This document shows, in pieces, positions 55,628-64,000 of a stretch of 64,000 bases of DNA. The DNA lies in contig NZ_JAMQGM010000045.1 in assembly GCF_023703325.1 (NCBI RefSeq), forward strand, positions 1-64,000, in the 5' to 3' direction. Within the stretch, counting starts at the first letter, position 1. Each line of letters opens with the position of its first letter. The notes beneath the pieces were generated by a model. The model saw nothing but the letters and a program-made list of their open reading frames with translations, was not told the origin of the DNA and made no database searches. A program made the position numbers and the translations under genes. Origin of the DNA: Streptomyces meridianus (lineage in GTDB: Bacteria > Actinomycetota > Actinomycetes > Streptomycetales > Streptomycetaceae).

Positions 55628-58600
55628 GCCTTGACCATTCCGTTCTTGGCGTCTTCAGGTGTGAGAGCGAACACGACCGCGGCGGCGGACACGTAGGGCC
55701 GGATGTCGCTGTAGCGCTCCTGGATCGAGGCGATCTCGCGTGCTTCCTCGTCGTCCAGGCTGTCGAGGCGCTCGTTCATGTGGTGCAGATCGCGGCGGCG
55801 CTGTTTCTGCTGGTCATCGGTGAAAAGGAGCTCTTCCTCGGCGCGGATCTCCCGCTCCAGGCGGTCACGGGACTCGCGCAGGTTGAGCCGGAACGCGTCG
55901 AAGATCTCGTGGGCGCGATTGATGTCGGCGTCCCTGCGCTGTGTGAGGGCCTCGGTGACCTTCTCCTGGCGAGCGGCGCTCTTGCGTTCCATCGCGGTCA
56001 CCAGGCGGGTACGCAGTCGGGCCCCGTCGTTCCACTGTTCGGCGAGGTGGGCGCGTACCTCATCGTTAGCGAGGATCAGGTCCGCAGAGTCGAGCGTTTC
56101 GTCGAGTACCCGCTCGACCTTGGCCTCGGCGAGCGCCTGACCGCGCAAGCGCACGCCGGTGAGGAAGACCTCCTCATGCAGTCGTAGCCCGCCACGCCCG
56201 ACCAAGACGAGCCGAGAGACAGCGGCGACACACGATTCGGGAAGGTCGGGGGTGACGACGGCGGTGACTCGGTGCACCGGGGAGTCAGTGCTGAACAGGG
56301 CGGAGCGGAGTGTGCGGGTGGCCCGCTGCATGAGGGCGTGTCCGAGGTGAATGTGGACGAGGTCGGTGCGCTGCTGCGCGGCCTGGTCGTCGAAGGTGAT
56401 GGGACGCAGCACGCCCGGTTCCAGGCGGGTGTCCAGGCCGCGCAGTGCCGACTGCCAGGTGCGGCCGAGGTTCGGGATCTCAAAGACCTGTGCCTCGGTG
56501 CGGTCGTCGCCGATCTCGTCCAGCGGGGGCTGGGAGGTCAGGGTGAGTGCGGTGTCCACCACCCGGCGCGCGTTGGCGGGCGTGAGGTGCATGGCGGCCT
56601 TGGACGCGCCGTACGACTCCGACAGCTGGGTCAGCTTGCGGTTCAGCTCGATTCCGCCCGCCAGGGCCCGGGCGATCACCTCGTTGCCGTCGTCCGGTGC
56701 CGTCGGTCGGGGCTTGCGTGTCGTCCGAGTGGGACTGAAGTGCTCCTGCACCTCGGCGTCGATGACCTGGTTGATCTTGCCGAGGTCTTCGGTGGCCTGC
56801 CCGACCTTCGTCGCGATGATTCCCATGAACTTCATGTCCGCGGCGTACGTCGTGGAGCTGGAGACCGGTACGAAGTGGAAGATCTCCGGGTTCTGCGTCT
56901 GCCCGTACCGGTCGATTCTGCCGATGCGCTGCTCCAGGCGGGACGGGTTGAAGGGGATGTCGAAGTTGACGAGGCGGTGGCAGTGGGTCTGGAGGTCGAT
57001 GCCCTCGCCCGCGGAGTCGGTGGCGAGCAGGACACGCACCGGGTGCTTGTCGGGGCTCTCGGTGAACCTGGCGCGGATCTTCTCCCGCTCCTCGGTCGGG
57101 GTCGAACCCTGGATGACCTCGAGAACGCCGTCGTAGCCGCGCTGGCGCAGGATGCGCTCGATCCATTCCAGGGTGGCGGCGTACTCGGTGAACACCACGA
57201 CCCGTTCGTTGGTCCAGAGGCGGCCGTCCGGGCGGCAGACCGTGTTGAGGAAGGACAGCAGCTCTTCCAACCGGGAGTCCGGCTTGTGCTCGTACCCCCG
57301 CCCCCACTCGACGAGCGAGGCGATCTCGCTCTTCGTGGCGGTGACCAGCGGGTCCGAGCCCTTGGAGTGGCGGAGCGCGGTGAACTCGGGGTGCTCGGCC
57401 GCACCTTCCTCCTCGTCGGACTGGCTGCTACCAAGAACCTCCGTGTAGTACTCGTCCTCGTCATCCACTCGCAGCTGGCGGTCGCCGCCATCGGCGCCCT
57501 CGTACAGCTCCAGCGTGCGGGCGAACGACCACGGGCTCGAAAGGAAGCGCTTCTTCAGCAGCATCGCGACGATGTCGCCGCCCGACTTCTTGCCGTTCGC
57601 ACGGGCACTCTCCGTCAGCAGCCGCTCCAGACGTTCGAACTGCCGCTGCTCCTCCTCGGACGGCGTGAACTGGAGGGTCCCGAGCTTCCGTGCCTTGAAC
57701 CCCTTGTCCGGCAGATCGGTCTTCAGCCAGCGCACCATCACCTCCCTGAGCGCCTTCTCATCGATGCTCGCGCCGCGGGTGAACCGGCGGCCGTCGATCA
57801 TCTCCAGGAGGGCAGTGAACGACTCCGAGTAGCCGTTGTGTGGCGTGGCGCTCAAGAACAGCCGGTGCTCGCACGCCTCCGCGAGCTTCTTCGTCGCCGT
57901 CGTCCGCTTGCTGTCCACCGCGTAGCCGCGCTGCCCGGGTGCTGTCGTCGGGCTGGCCGGCGCCACGTGGTGCGCCTCGTCGACCACCAGCACGTCGAAC
58001 GCGTACCGCCTGGCCGTCTGAGAGCTGCGCACATCGGCCAGCACGTCGCGCAGCAATCGCTGCGCCCGAAGCGACGGCAGCCACGCCATGCTCACGATCA
58101 CGCGTGGGAAGAGCCGGAACGGGTTGGCGTTCAGCCCGTGACTTCGCCGCACCTTCGCCATCAACTCGCTGTTGACGATGACGAAGTCGAGGCCGAACTT
58201 CTCCCGCATCTCGTCCTGCCACTTCAGCGACAGGCTCGGCGGACAGACGATGACCACAGACCGTGCGCGGTGCCGCAGCAGCAGCTCCTGCACGACGAGG
58301 CCGGCCTCGATGGTCTTGCCCAGCCCGACGTCGTCGGCAAGAAGCAGGTTCGTACGCGAGGATTGCAGGGCCCGGCTCAGCGGAACCAGCTGGTACGCCT
58401 CCACGTTCGCGCCGCTCCGGAACGGGGCCTGGTAGGAGTCGGAATCCGCCGAGGTGACCGCACCCCAGCGGACTGCGTCCACAAAGGCGGCGAGCGTGTT
58501 CGGATCGTCGAACGCCTCCGCCCGTACTGTCTCCGGAAGGCCCTGATGCGGCGCGACCGTGTGGCCGACCTCCAGCTCCCAGACGACCGTCAGCTCCTGC

Positions 58601-58917
58601 CCGAGCCGGTCCTCGTCCAGAGACTGCAGGCTGATCACATGGGACAGCCCCGGCGCGCCTTCGTCGGCAGGGCTTCGAGGGAGACCTTGCTTACGGACAT
58701 CGGACACCGCCCAGGTGGAGCCTCGGACCTTGACGACCTGTCCCGGCTCCGGGATCGGCGGAAGGGCTGCCGCGTTGCGGGTATTGCTCGCTGGTCCCTG
58801 TAGGTGCTCCGTAGCGGTCGCCACCTCGGCGGACTCCTTCACCAGTGCTGTTGTCGCCGGACCCTGCCCCTCGGCGATTTGCCTCGCAATGAGGGGCACG
58901 GAGGATCCCGAAAGCAC
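55624..58917 (-). CDS. drmD: DISARM DrmD, SNF2-family helicase
   Basis: 1097 aa from GTG 58917 (GGAG nine bases upstream). SNF2-type motifs: LLLADDVGLGKTIEAGLVVQ near 195, VLVVDEAHHVAP near 315, LFLSATPHNGYSES, and HELICc RLEQRIGRIDRYGQTQN near 660. The C-terminal third is helical and charged. First gene of the DISARM operon, drmD-MI-A-B-C, each pair overlapping by 4-8 bp. Confidence 0.93.
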   Translation of the reverse strand: MLSGSSVPLIARQIAEGQGPATTALVKESAEVATATEHLQGPASNTRNAAALPPIPEPGQVVKVRGSTWAVSDVRKQGLPRSPADEGAPGLSHVISLQSLDEDRLGQELTVVWELEVGHTVAPHQGLPETVRAEAFDDPNTLAAFVDAVRWGAVTSADSDSYQAPFRSGANVEAYQLVPLSRALQSSRTNLLLADDVGLGKTIEAGLVVQELLLRHRARSVVIVCPPSLSLKWQDEMREKFGLDFVIVNSELMAKVRRSHGLNANPFRLFPRVIVSMAWLPSLRAQRLLRDVLADVRSSQTARRYAFDVLVVDEAHHVAPASPTTAPGQRGYAVDSKRTTATKKLAEACEHRLFLSATPHNGYSESFTALLEMIDGRRFTRGASIDEKALREVMVRWLKTDLPDKGFKARKLGTLQFTPSEEEQRQFERLERLLTESARANGKKSGGDIVAMLLKKRFLSSPWSFARTLELYEGADGGDRQLRVDDEDEYYTEVLGSSQSDEEEGAAEHPEFTALRHSKGSDPLVTATKSEIASLVEWGRGYEHKPDSRLEELLSFLNTVCRPDGRLWTNERVVVFTEYAATLEWIERILRQRGYDGVLEVIQGSTPTEEREKIRARFTESPDKHPVRVLLATDSAGEGIDLQTHCHRLVNFDIPFNPSRLEQRIGRIDRYGQTQNPEIFHFVPVSSSTTYAADMKFMGIIATKVGQATEDLGKINQVIDAEVQEHFSPTRTTRKPRPTAPDDGNEVIARALAGGIELNRKLTQLSESYGASKAAMHLTPANARRVVDTALTLTSQPPLDEIGDDRTEAQVFEIPNLGRTWQSALRGLDTRLEPGVLRPITFDDQAAQQRTDLVHIHLGHALMQRATRTLRSALFSTDSPVHRVTAVVTPDLPESCVAAVSRLVLVGRGGLRLHEEVFLTGVRLRGQALAEAKVERVLDETLDSADLILANDEVRAHLAEQWNDGARLRTRLVTAMERKSAARQEKVTEALTQRRDADINRAHEIFDAFRLNLRESRDRLEREIRAEEELLFTDDQQKQRRRDLHHMNERLDSLDDEEAREIASIQERYSDIRPYVSAAAVVFALTPEDAKNGMVKA

Positions 58918-59048
58918 CAGTATCTCCGACTCTCCGGATGGCCCGCTCCAAGTCCCCCGGACTCGTTGAAATCGCTGGTCCGTCCGGTGAGGAAGGCGTC
59001 AAGTGCGATCTGTGCACCGTTCAGCGGTGGTGGGAGGTTGCTGAGGTG

Positions 59049-60161
59049 TCAGCGGGAGATGCGCGGGGCGGCGGACACCCAGGACCGGGAAGGGCTGGGG
59101 CGTGGCGGGGAACCTCTTGCGCGCTGGGGCTTCACGACGGACGACGCTGGCGCGGTAGCGCGGTGCCAGCGGGTTCGAACGGAGGTCAGGCCGACTAGGA
59201 CCCGGCGGCTGCCGAGGATGAACTGGTGCGGGGTGGTGGCTGGGTCGTTGGTGAACGCCTCGATGCGCCGTGCCACCTCGTGAGCCGTCGTGAGAAGGGC
59301 GCGTTGAAGGATTCGTATGCCCCAGTGCTCTAGGGACCCGGTCGGCGTAGCAAGGAGGGTGAGGAGATCTGCCGGTTCCGTTCCAGGTGTGAGGAGTCTG
59401 CGCTGCTGGGCCTCCCACAGGACCGTGACGGGGTCTACGGGCTCGCGGCGGCGGGCGAGGGCGGTCAGGCACTGCCATAGGCCCGCGTGCAGGGGATGGG
59501 CGAAGTCGTTCTGGTTCAGCCACCGGGTCCGCTCGATGTCGTCGGGATGCGCGGTCGCGGTCGCGAGGAGCAGTTGTTCTTCGTCGATTGCTTCCTCGGT
59601 GTCGTGGACGGCGGTCGGCTCAGGTGTCGGCGTGCGGGGCAGAAGCGCGGAGCGCGCCGGGAAGCGGGCGGCGATGTCGTTGACGACTGCGGTGAGGGCG
59701 TCGGCGTCAGCGAGCGTGGCGGGCACGGGATCCGGGTGCGAGGTATCGCGCGCGGTGCGGGCGAGGCGTTGGGCGGCGCGGATCAAGCGGCGGCGAGCGT
59801 GTTCTGACTCGACGATCCGTGCGTAGGCAGGCGCGTGTCGGGGCGATGGGCAGCTTTGAACCAGGAGATGAAGGTGGGCGGAGGTGAGCCCCGGGGCTTG
59901 CTCGCGGGCTGCGGCGAGTACGTGGTCCAGCCAGGCGGTGGTGGTGGCGTGCCGGCGCGCGTCAGGGGCCGGTTGGCTGCGCATTGCATTGAACAGGGCC
60001 ATGTGCGGGTGATGGTTGAAGGAGTCGGGGGAGACACCGGTGATGTCGGCGAGGCGGTGCGGTTGGAGGAGGAGAGCGCCCAGGAGGGCCTGCTCGGCGT
60101 AGAAGACCGGCGGTGGGATCGTGTCGCGGTCGTCGTAGTCGGGCTCGGCGGTGGGGTGCAT
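59049..60161 (-). CDS. Protein with two DnaB-N-like domains, no ATPase
   Basis: 370 aa. Residues about 17-125 (YAEQALLGALLLQPHRLADI, then YARIVESEHARRRLIRAAQR) look like a DnaB helicase N-terminal domain. Residues about 185-310 (EEQLLLATATAHPDDIERTR, EPVDPVTVLWEAQQRRLL) repeat the same pattern. No RecA-like ATPase domain follows, only a basic Ser/Pro-rich tail (about 330-370). The N-domain of DnaB mediates hexamer collar and primase contacts, so a replication-modulating role is conceivable. ATG at 60161 shares a base with the upstream trpA-like stop (TGATG). Confidence 0.72.
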   Translation of the reverse strand: MHPTAEPDYDDRDTIPPPVFYAEQALLGALLLQPHRLADITGVSPDSFNHHPHMALFNAMRSQPAPDARRHATTTAWLDHVLAAAREQAPGLTSAHLHLLVQSCPSPRHAPAYARIVESEHARRRLIRAAQRLARTARDTSHPDPVPATLADADALTAVVNDIAARFPARSALLPRTPTPEPTAVHDTEEAIDEEQLLLATATAHPDDIERTRWLNQNDFAHPLHAGLWQCLTALARRREPVDPVTVLWEAQQRRLLTPGTEPADLLTLLATPTGSLEHWGIRILQRALLTTAHEVARRIEAFTNDPATTPHQFILGSRRVLVGLTSVRTRWHRATAPASSVVKPQRARGSPPRPSPSRSWVSAAPRISR

Positions 60162-60793
60162 CAGGCGGCCGAGGTGCCGATCGGCGCCGAGCGGAGCGGC
60201 TGGGCGAAGGCGGCGGTGAGCCGGCCTGCTGCGTCGGGACCCTGGTCGAGGGCGCGGACGATGGGAGTGCCGATGACGATGGCATCGACCAGGGGCGCGA
60301 CGGCGACGGCGCGGTCCGGTGTGGAGATGCCGACGCCGGAGACGATGGGCAGGGGGCTCGTGGCCCGGAGGCGTCGCACGGCCGTTGAGAGGTTCCGGAG
60401 GTTGAGGTGGCCGCGGTATCCGGTAGGCGCCGGGTTGGCGGGGGCGTAGAGCCATCCGGATGCGCTGGAGGAGATCGACTGGAGCTGGCGGTCAGTGGCC
60501 TCGCGGGGTACGAGGCGCGGCGTGGTGAGGCCGACGCCGGCGGCGATCTGCCGCCAGGACGCAGCAGATTCGTGAGGTAGGTCGACGACCATGACGCCTG
60601 CGGCGCCGGCGTCGGCGAACCCGCGGGCCAGGCGTTCGGGGCCGTGTTCCTTGACGGGCTCCCAGTAGCTCATAACCACAGTGGGGCGGCAGCGGGCGGC
60701 GTGTTCGACCGCGCGCAGGGCGCGGTCGAAGGCGTGCCCGCCTTGCAGGGCTCGGTGGTAGGCGGACTGGATGACCGGCCCGTCGAGGAAGGC
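60161..60793 (-). pseudogene. 5'-truncated trpA-like (TIM barrel) gene
   Basis: From about 60793 to the stop at 60161 the minus strand encodes the last 210 residues of a tryptophan synthase alpha-like barrel: FLDGPVIQSAYHRALQGGHA, VVMSYWEPVKEHG, VMVVDLPHESAASW, and the phosphate loop VSGVGISTPDRAVAVAPLVD. The first 55 or so residues, including the first catalytic Glu, are missing and replaced by unrelated sequence from about 60794. The tail is coupled to the DnaB-N-like gene. This is an orphan paralogue, not obviously the housekeeping trpA. Confidence 0.75.
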
Positions 60794-60802
60794 CGAGTGG
60801 TA

Positions 60803-60880
60803 TTTACCGAACACCTTGTAAGGCTTCGCGTCACCCGTGCGGGCGGTCTCTTGTGTGGTCCCGGGCGTGTTTACCGAGCA
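60803..60880 (+). repeat. Direct repeats at recombinase element edge
   Basis: TTTACCGAACA (60803-60813) recurs as TTTACCGAGCA (60870-60880), 67 bp apart, exactly between the broken trpA-like gene and the first recombinase gene. The second copy sits beside an imperfect palindrome CGAGCATGTTCG. They could be recombinase binding sites at the element's left end. Confidence 0.45.
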
Positions 60881-60929
60881 TGTTCGTAGTCTCCGCGACG
60901 GGCTGAACATAGCGGGGGGCGAGGGGCTT

Positions 60930-62123
60930 GTGACGCGAGGCAGATTGGTTGTTGGTGATCTGCGGGTGCAGAAACTGACGAATCCGGGTGGCGGCTCGTC
61001 GTACACGATCTTGTGTGCTGACGGATCGATTCATGACGATGCTGATGGGTTCCTTCGGTTGTACGAGGGGTCGGGGACGCAGAAGACCTACGCCTACTGC
61101 TTGGTGGACCATCTGCGGTGGTGCGCTCGTGAGCGGCTCACAGCGGAGAGGACGACGCTGCGAGACCTACTTCGCTACATGGGAGCGGTGGGAGCGCAGG
61201 TGCCGATGCCATGGGGGCAGCCATGGCGTCTGCCGCCGAAGCGTCCGTACGGTGCGTCGGCCCTCAAGGGCGCTGCGGCCTGCTTGAAGGGCTACTACCT
61301 GTATGTGTGCACCGGCAGCGGGACGAACGCGGAGCTGCGTACGGCTCTGGCCGTGCAACGCCTGCCGACGAAGGCTGACCGAAGCCGGGCGTTCTTGGGG
61401 CACGCGCTGAAGTCGATGCCCAGTAATCCGCTTGCTCCTACCGGTCGGCCGACGCGACGGCATCCGAAGATGTTGCCGGAGGGCACTCGGCCGCACCTGT
61501 TGGAGCAGGTGAACACGGCTCGGGACGCGATGGTGGTGCAGTGGCTGTCGGACACCGCCATGCGCATCGGCGGGCTGGCCGGCTTGCACCTGGTCGATCT
61601 GCATCTGCGCCGGGGCGCCGCATGCGGGGAGTGCCGTGACCCCCACGTGCACGTCTGCCACCGCTGGGCCAACCCGAACGAAGCGGCAGCGAAGATCAAG
61701 CCCGAGTGGCAGATGACCGACGGAGTGATCAGCGGCGGGGAGATCTACCGCGTGAGTCCGGCAATGATCAACCGCTACTTCCGCTACATCACGACCGAGT
61801 ACACCCAACATGCTGCGTCCCATGGCATGTTGTTGATTCAGTTGGCCGGTCCGCGGCGTGGACAGCCGTGGACCGCGGACGCAGCGAGAGGAATGCTGCG
61901 ACGGGCGGGCCGCAGAGCTGGTCTGCCGGGCCGGATCAAGCCCCAGGCGTTCCGGCACCAGCTCACCAACGATGTGCTCGACGTGTCGGGCGATCCGATG
62001 GTGGCCAAGCTCGTGGGGAACTGGTCCTCGGCGCAGATGGTGGACGAGGTCTACGGGCATCCTGACCTCCATTCACCGCAGTTCACCGCGGCACTGGAGA
62101 ACGTCTGGGGTGAGCAGGAATGA
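60930..62123 (+). CDS. Tn554/trio-type tyrosine recombinase 1
   Basis: 397 aa if started at GTG 60930 (G-rich upstream); the frame opens from 60837. An N-terminal SAM-like domain (TQKTYAYCLVDHLRWCARER) precedes the catalytic domain: Arg in SDTAMRIGGLAGLHLVDLHL, PQAFRHQLTNDVLDVSGDP (the HxxR box, here with F-R-H), Trp in VGNWSSAQMVDEVYGH and the Tyr nucleophile in VYGH. The ATGA overlap with the next recombinase gene and its size match the first enzyme of Tn554-like trios (TnpA-B-C). Confidence 0.85.
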   Translation: MTRGRLVVGDLRVQKLTNPGGGSSYTILCADGSIHDDADGFLRLYEGSGTQKTYAYCLVDHLRWCARERLTAERTTLRDLLRYMGAVGAQVPMPWGQPWRLPPKRPYGASALKGAAACLKGYYLYVCTGSGTNAELRTALAVQRLPTKADRSRAFLGHALKSMPSNPLAPTGRPTRRHPKMLPEGTRPHLLEQVNTARDAMVVQWLSDTAMRIGGLAGLHLVDLHLRRGAACGECRDPHVHVCHRWANPNEAAAKIKPEWQMTDGVISGGEIYRVSPAMINRYFRYITTEYTQHAASHGMLLIQLAGPRRGQPWTADAARGMLRRAGRRAGLPGRIKPQAFRHQLTNDVLDVSGDPMVAKLVGNWSSAQMVDEVYGHPDLHSPQFTAALENVWGEQE

Positions 62124-64000
62124 GTGCGCCGACGCTGGTTCTGGCGACCGATCCCACCTCCGGCACGCGGACCGTCTCCGACCGGCTGGAGCTGCTCCAG
62201 GCCCTGATCGACGGGCCGACCTTCGACCCCGTGCTCCGAGGCGATGTCATTCGCGTCCCGCGCGAACACTCCGTCTACGGATGGCTGTGCCATGTTCCGC
62301 GATGCGAGCGCAGCCGTGACGTGTGGCGCGACTACTGCTGCGACCACGCCGCGCAGTGGAACCAGTTCCAGCGCGAGGGGCGAGACATCGTCGCGTTCCT
62401 GCGCGAGGCGGTGCCGCTCAAACCCCGCGGGGGACGTCACCTTGGCAACTGCCTGTTCTGTCCCGAGGCGCCGGCCTACAGCAGCAACGGGCTGTGCTAC
62501 CTGCACTCCGGCAACCTGGTGAAGTGGCGCGCCTTCTGCCAAAGGACCGGTCTGAGCGCCGATTACGAACGCTGGGCGGACCGCCAGCGGCCGTTTCCCC
62601 ACTTCGGTGACTGCCGTGCACCTGCGTGTCCCGAGCAAGCCGGCCACTACGTGCGCCTCTGCCCTTACCACTGGCTGAACTACATATGGGCGGCCTGGCG
62701 GAGCGCGGGCGCTCCACACACGCACGAGCCGGACCAGAGAGGCCAGATATACGCTCACGTACGTCGACGAGGCAGCGTTCCTGGCCTGGTGCGCTGCTGC
62801 GACGCCGGCCGGGCGCACGGACGGTGTGCTCTCTTTACGCGGGCTGAAGCCGCTGGCGCGGGCGGAGTTCAAGTGGGTGCTGAACCATCATGCCCAAGGG
62901 CCGACCGAAGGGGCCCGTTGGCCGATCAGCGTGGTGCAGCGGCTGGCCACCGAGTGCCAGAGGCAGCAGATCGGCTCGCTGGCCGACCTGGACTTGAGCC
63001 GTGCCCCGCAGCATCCGCGCACGATGGCCCGCACCATGCTCAGCCACCTGCGGGTCGTCTACTTCAGCCGGCAGGACACCAAAGAGGCCGGCTACATCGA
63101 GACCGACCACTACGGCGTCCGACTGAATGGCCACACCAGCAACTTCGACATCTCCCAGGTCAGCCAGCGCTGGCTGCGCGATCTGCTGTGGGACTACCTC
63201 GACATGCGGCTGACCAGCGACCCGCCCCGCGGCAAGAGCACCTTCACTCGACCTCGACGCGGATGCGTCGAACTGAGCGCCTATCTCGAAGCGCACGCCC
63301 CGAAGGGCGGTCACGACCCCACTCTGCTGCGCAAGGAGCACATGCTCGGATTCGTGACCGACCAGCGGCACCGAGCCGCCCAAGGGCTCAAGCCTCTGGG
63401 AGTCCACTACAAGATCCTGCAGCGCAACCGTGGCCCCGTCGCCGTCACCAAGGCGCAGGTGGCGACCATCTTCAGCGCGACCCGCTTCGTGCTGCGCACC
63501 GCTATGGACGCGGGTGAGACGGAACGTATCGGCCTGGATCGGCAGTTCGTGGTCGCACTGCCGCCCGGCGGCAACCCGCGCAGCAGACGTCGCCGCCCGT
63601 TCTCGGACGAAGCCGCGCGTGCGCTCGCCGACGAGGCGAACCTGAGCCGCCTGGACGACACGGACCTGGACGACCGCGGCCTGCGCGACGTCTGGGAGTC
63701 CATCGTCACCACTGGCCGCCGGTGCGGCGAGATCCTCACGCTGCGTCTGGACTGCATCGGGCGCTACAAGGGGCTGCCTCTGCTGTGGCACGACCAGAGC
63801 AAGGTCGGGAAGGTGGAGGAAGCCATCCGCATCTCCGAGCGGATGTACCAGCGCATCGAACAACGGCAGGCCACGACCCGTGCCCGCTTCGCCCAGCGCC
63901 ACGGCCAACCACCGACCCCAGCCCAGGAGCGCGAGCTCGCCCTGTTCCCCCGGCGCACGGCCAACCGCACGGGGGTCAAGAGTGTGAGCTACGGCTGGTT
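62120..64000 (+). pseudogene. Trio-type recombinase 2, frameshifted, runs off window
   Basis: The N-terminal part (62120-about 62740) holds three Cys/His clusters: CHVPRCERS with CCDH; CLFCPEAPAY with CYLH; CRAPACPEQ with LCPYH. The sequence then continues one frame over (YTLTYVDEAAFLAWCAAA from 62748) through a long arm region to the catalytic Arg in TTGRRCGEILTLRLDC and reaches the window end without stop. The shift lies between about 62700 and 62748. It is either an inactivating +1 change or a sequence error. One TTA codon occurs at 62832. Confidence 0.75.

Noticed and set aside
56272-58803. 843-codon open frame on the plus strand
   Set aside because: Complement of drmD, a shadow of its codon bias.
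60837-60929. Longer N-terminus for recombinase 1 from GTG 60837
   Set aside because: The extra 31 residues overlap the direct-repeat junction and look non-coding; GTG 60930 is preferred though not certain.
1-64000. CRISPR array or prophage
   Set aside because: No regularly spaced repeats and no phage structural, packaging or lysis genes were seen.

Overview
The window is high-G+C actinobacterial DNA and almost certainly comes from a Streptomyces chromosome, probably an arm region. Support for this: GTG starts and 4-bp ATGA/GTGA overlaps throughout, an ergothioneine cluster (egtA-B-C-D), an ornithine-lipid gene pair, a PAS-GGDEF-EAL protein coupled to a DUF574-type SAM methyltransferase, SPW-repeat, DUF1062 and dodecin proteins, and a secreted GH92 mannosidase. 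From memory, egtABCD, the ornithine-lipid genes and rmdA lie in the same neighbourhood in S. coelicolor, so 1-32.4 kb looks like conserved backbone. Layout of the backbone: a TPP riboswitch on the minus strand at the left edge (its gene is off-window); housekeeping enzymes (UPF0225/YchJ-like, F420/NADP oxidoreductase-like, HhH-GPD, enoyl-CoA hydratase); a sulfite-oxidase-type molybdoenzyme with a lipase maturation factor; DUF1062 and SPW proteins; an HIBYL-CoA hydrolase; three cobalamin genes (cbiD, cobK, cobH) beside a two-component system; GH92; an Fpg/Nei glycosylase; methyltransferase plus GGDEF/EAL; an MreB-like protein; dodecin; the ornithine-lipid pair; an esterase; egtA-D; and a pirin closed by a strong terminator at 32384-32420. 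Small scars (an FG-GAP gene remnant and an IS605-type tnpB fossil with its right-end hairpin) lie at 24.8-25.3 kb. From about 32.4 kb the content becomes accessory. A 1.2-kb stretch with no convincing gene leads into a complete type I Wadjet operon (jetA-B-C-D, + strand, 33.6-40.4 kb) followed by a tightly coupled uncharacterised ORF. Facing it on the minus strand is a complete class 1 DISARM operon (drmD-drmMI-drmA-drmB-drmC, 58.9-45.1 kb). Wadjet acts on plasmid DNA and DISARM on phage DNA, so this is a two-system defence island. Between them lie two decayed NUDIX genes. The second is split inside its Nudix box by a 2993-bp IS21-family element with a 4-bp TGAG duplication; the element carries istA (frameshifted), istB and a zinc-ribbon passenger ORF. 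The right edge (59.0-64.0 kb) holds a protein with two DnaB-N-like domains and no ATPase domain, translationally coupled to a 5'-truncated trpA-like gene. The truncation point abuts a pair of overlapping Tn554/trio-type tyrosine recombinase genes. The second of these has three Cys/His clusters at its N-terminus, is frameshifted near 62.7 kb and runs off the window.
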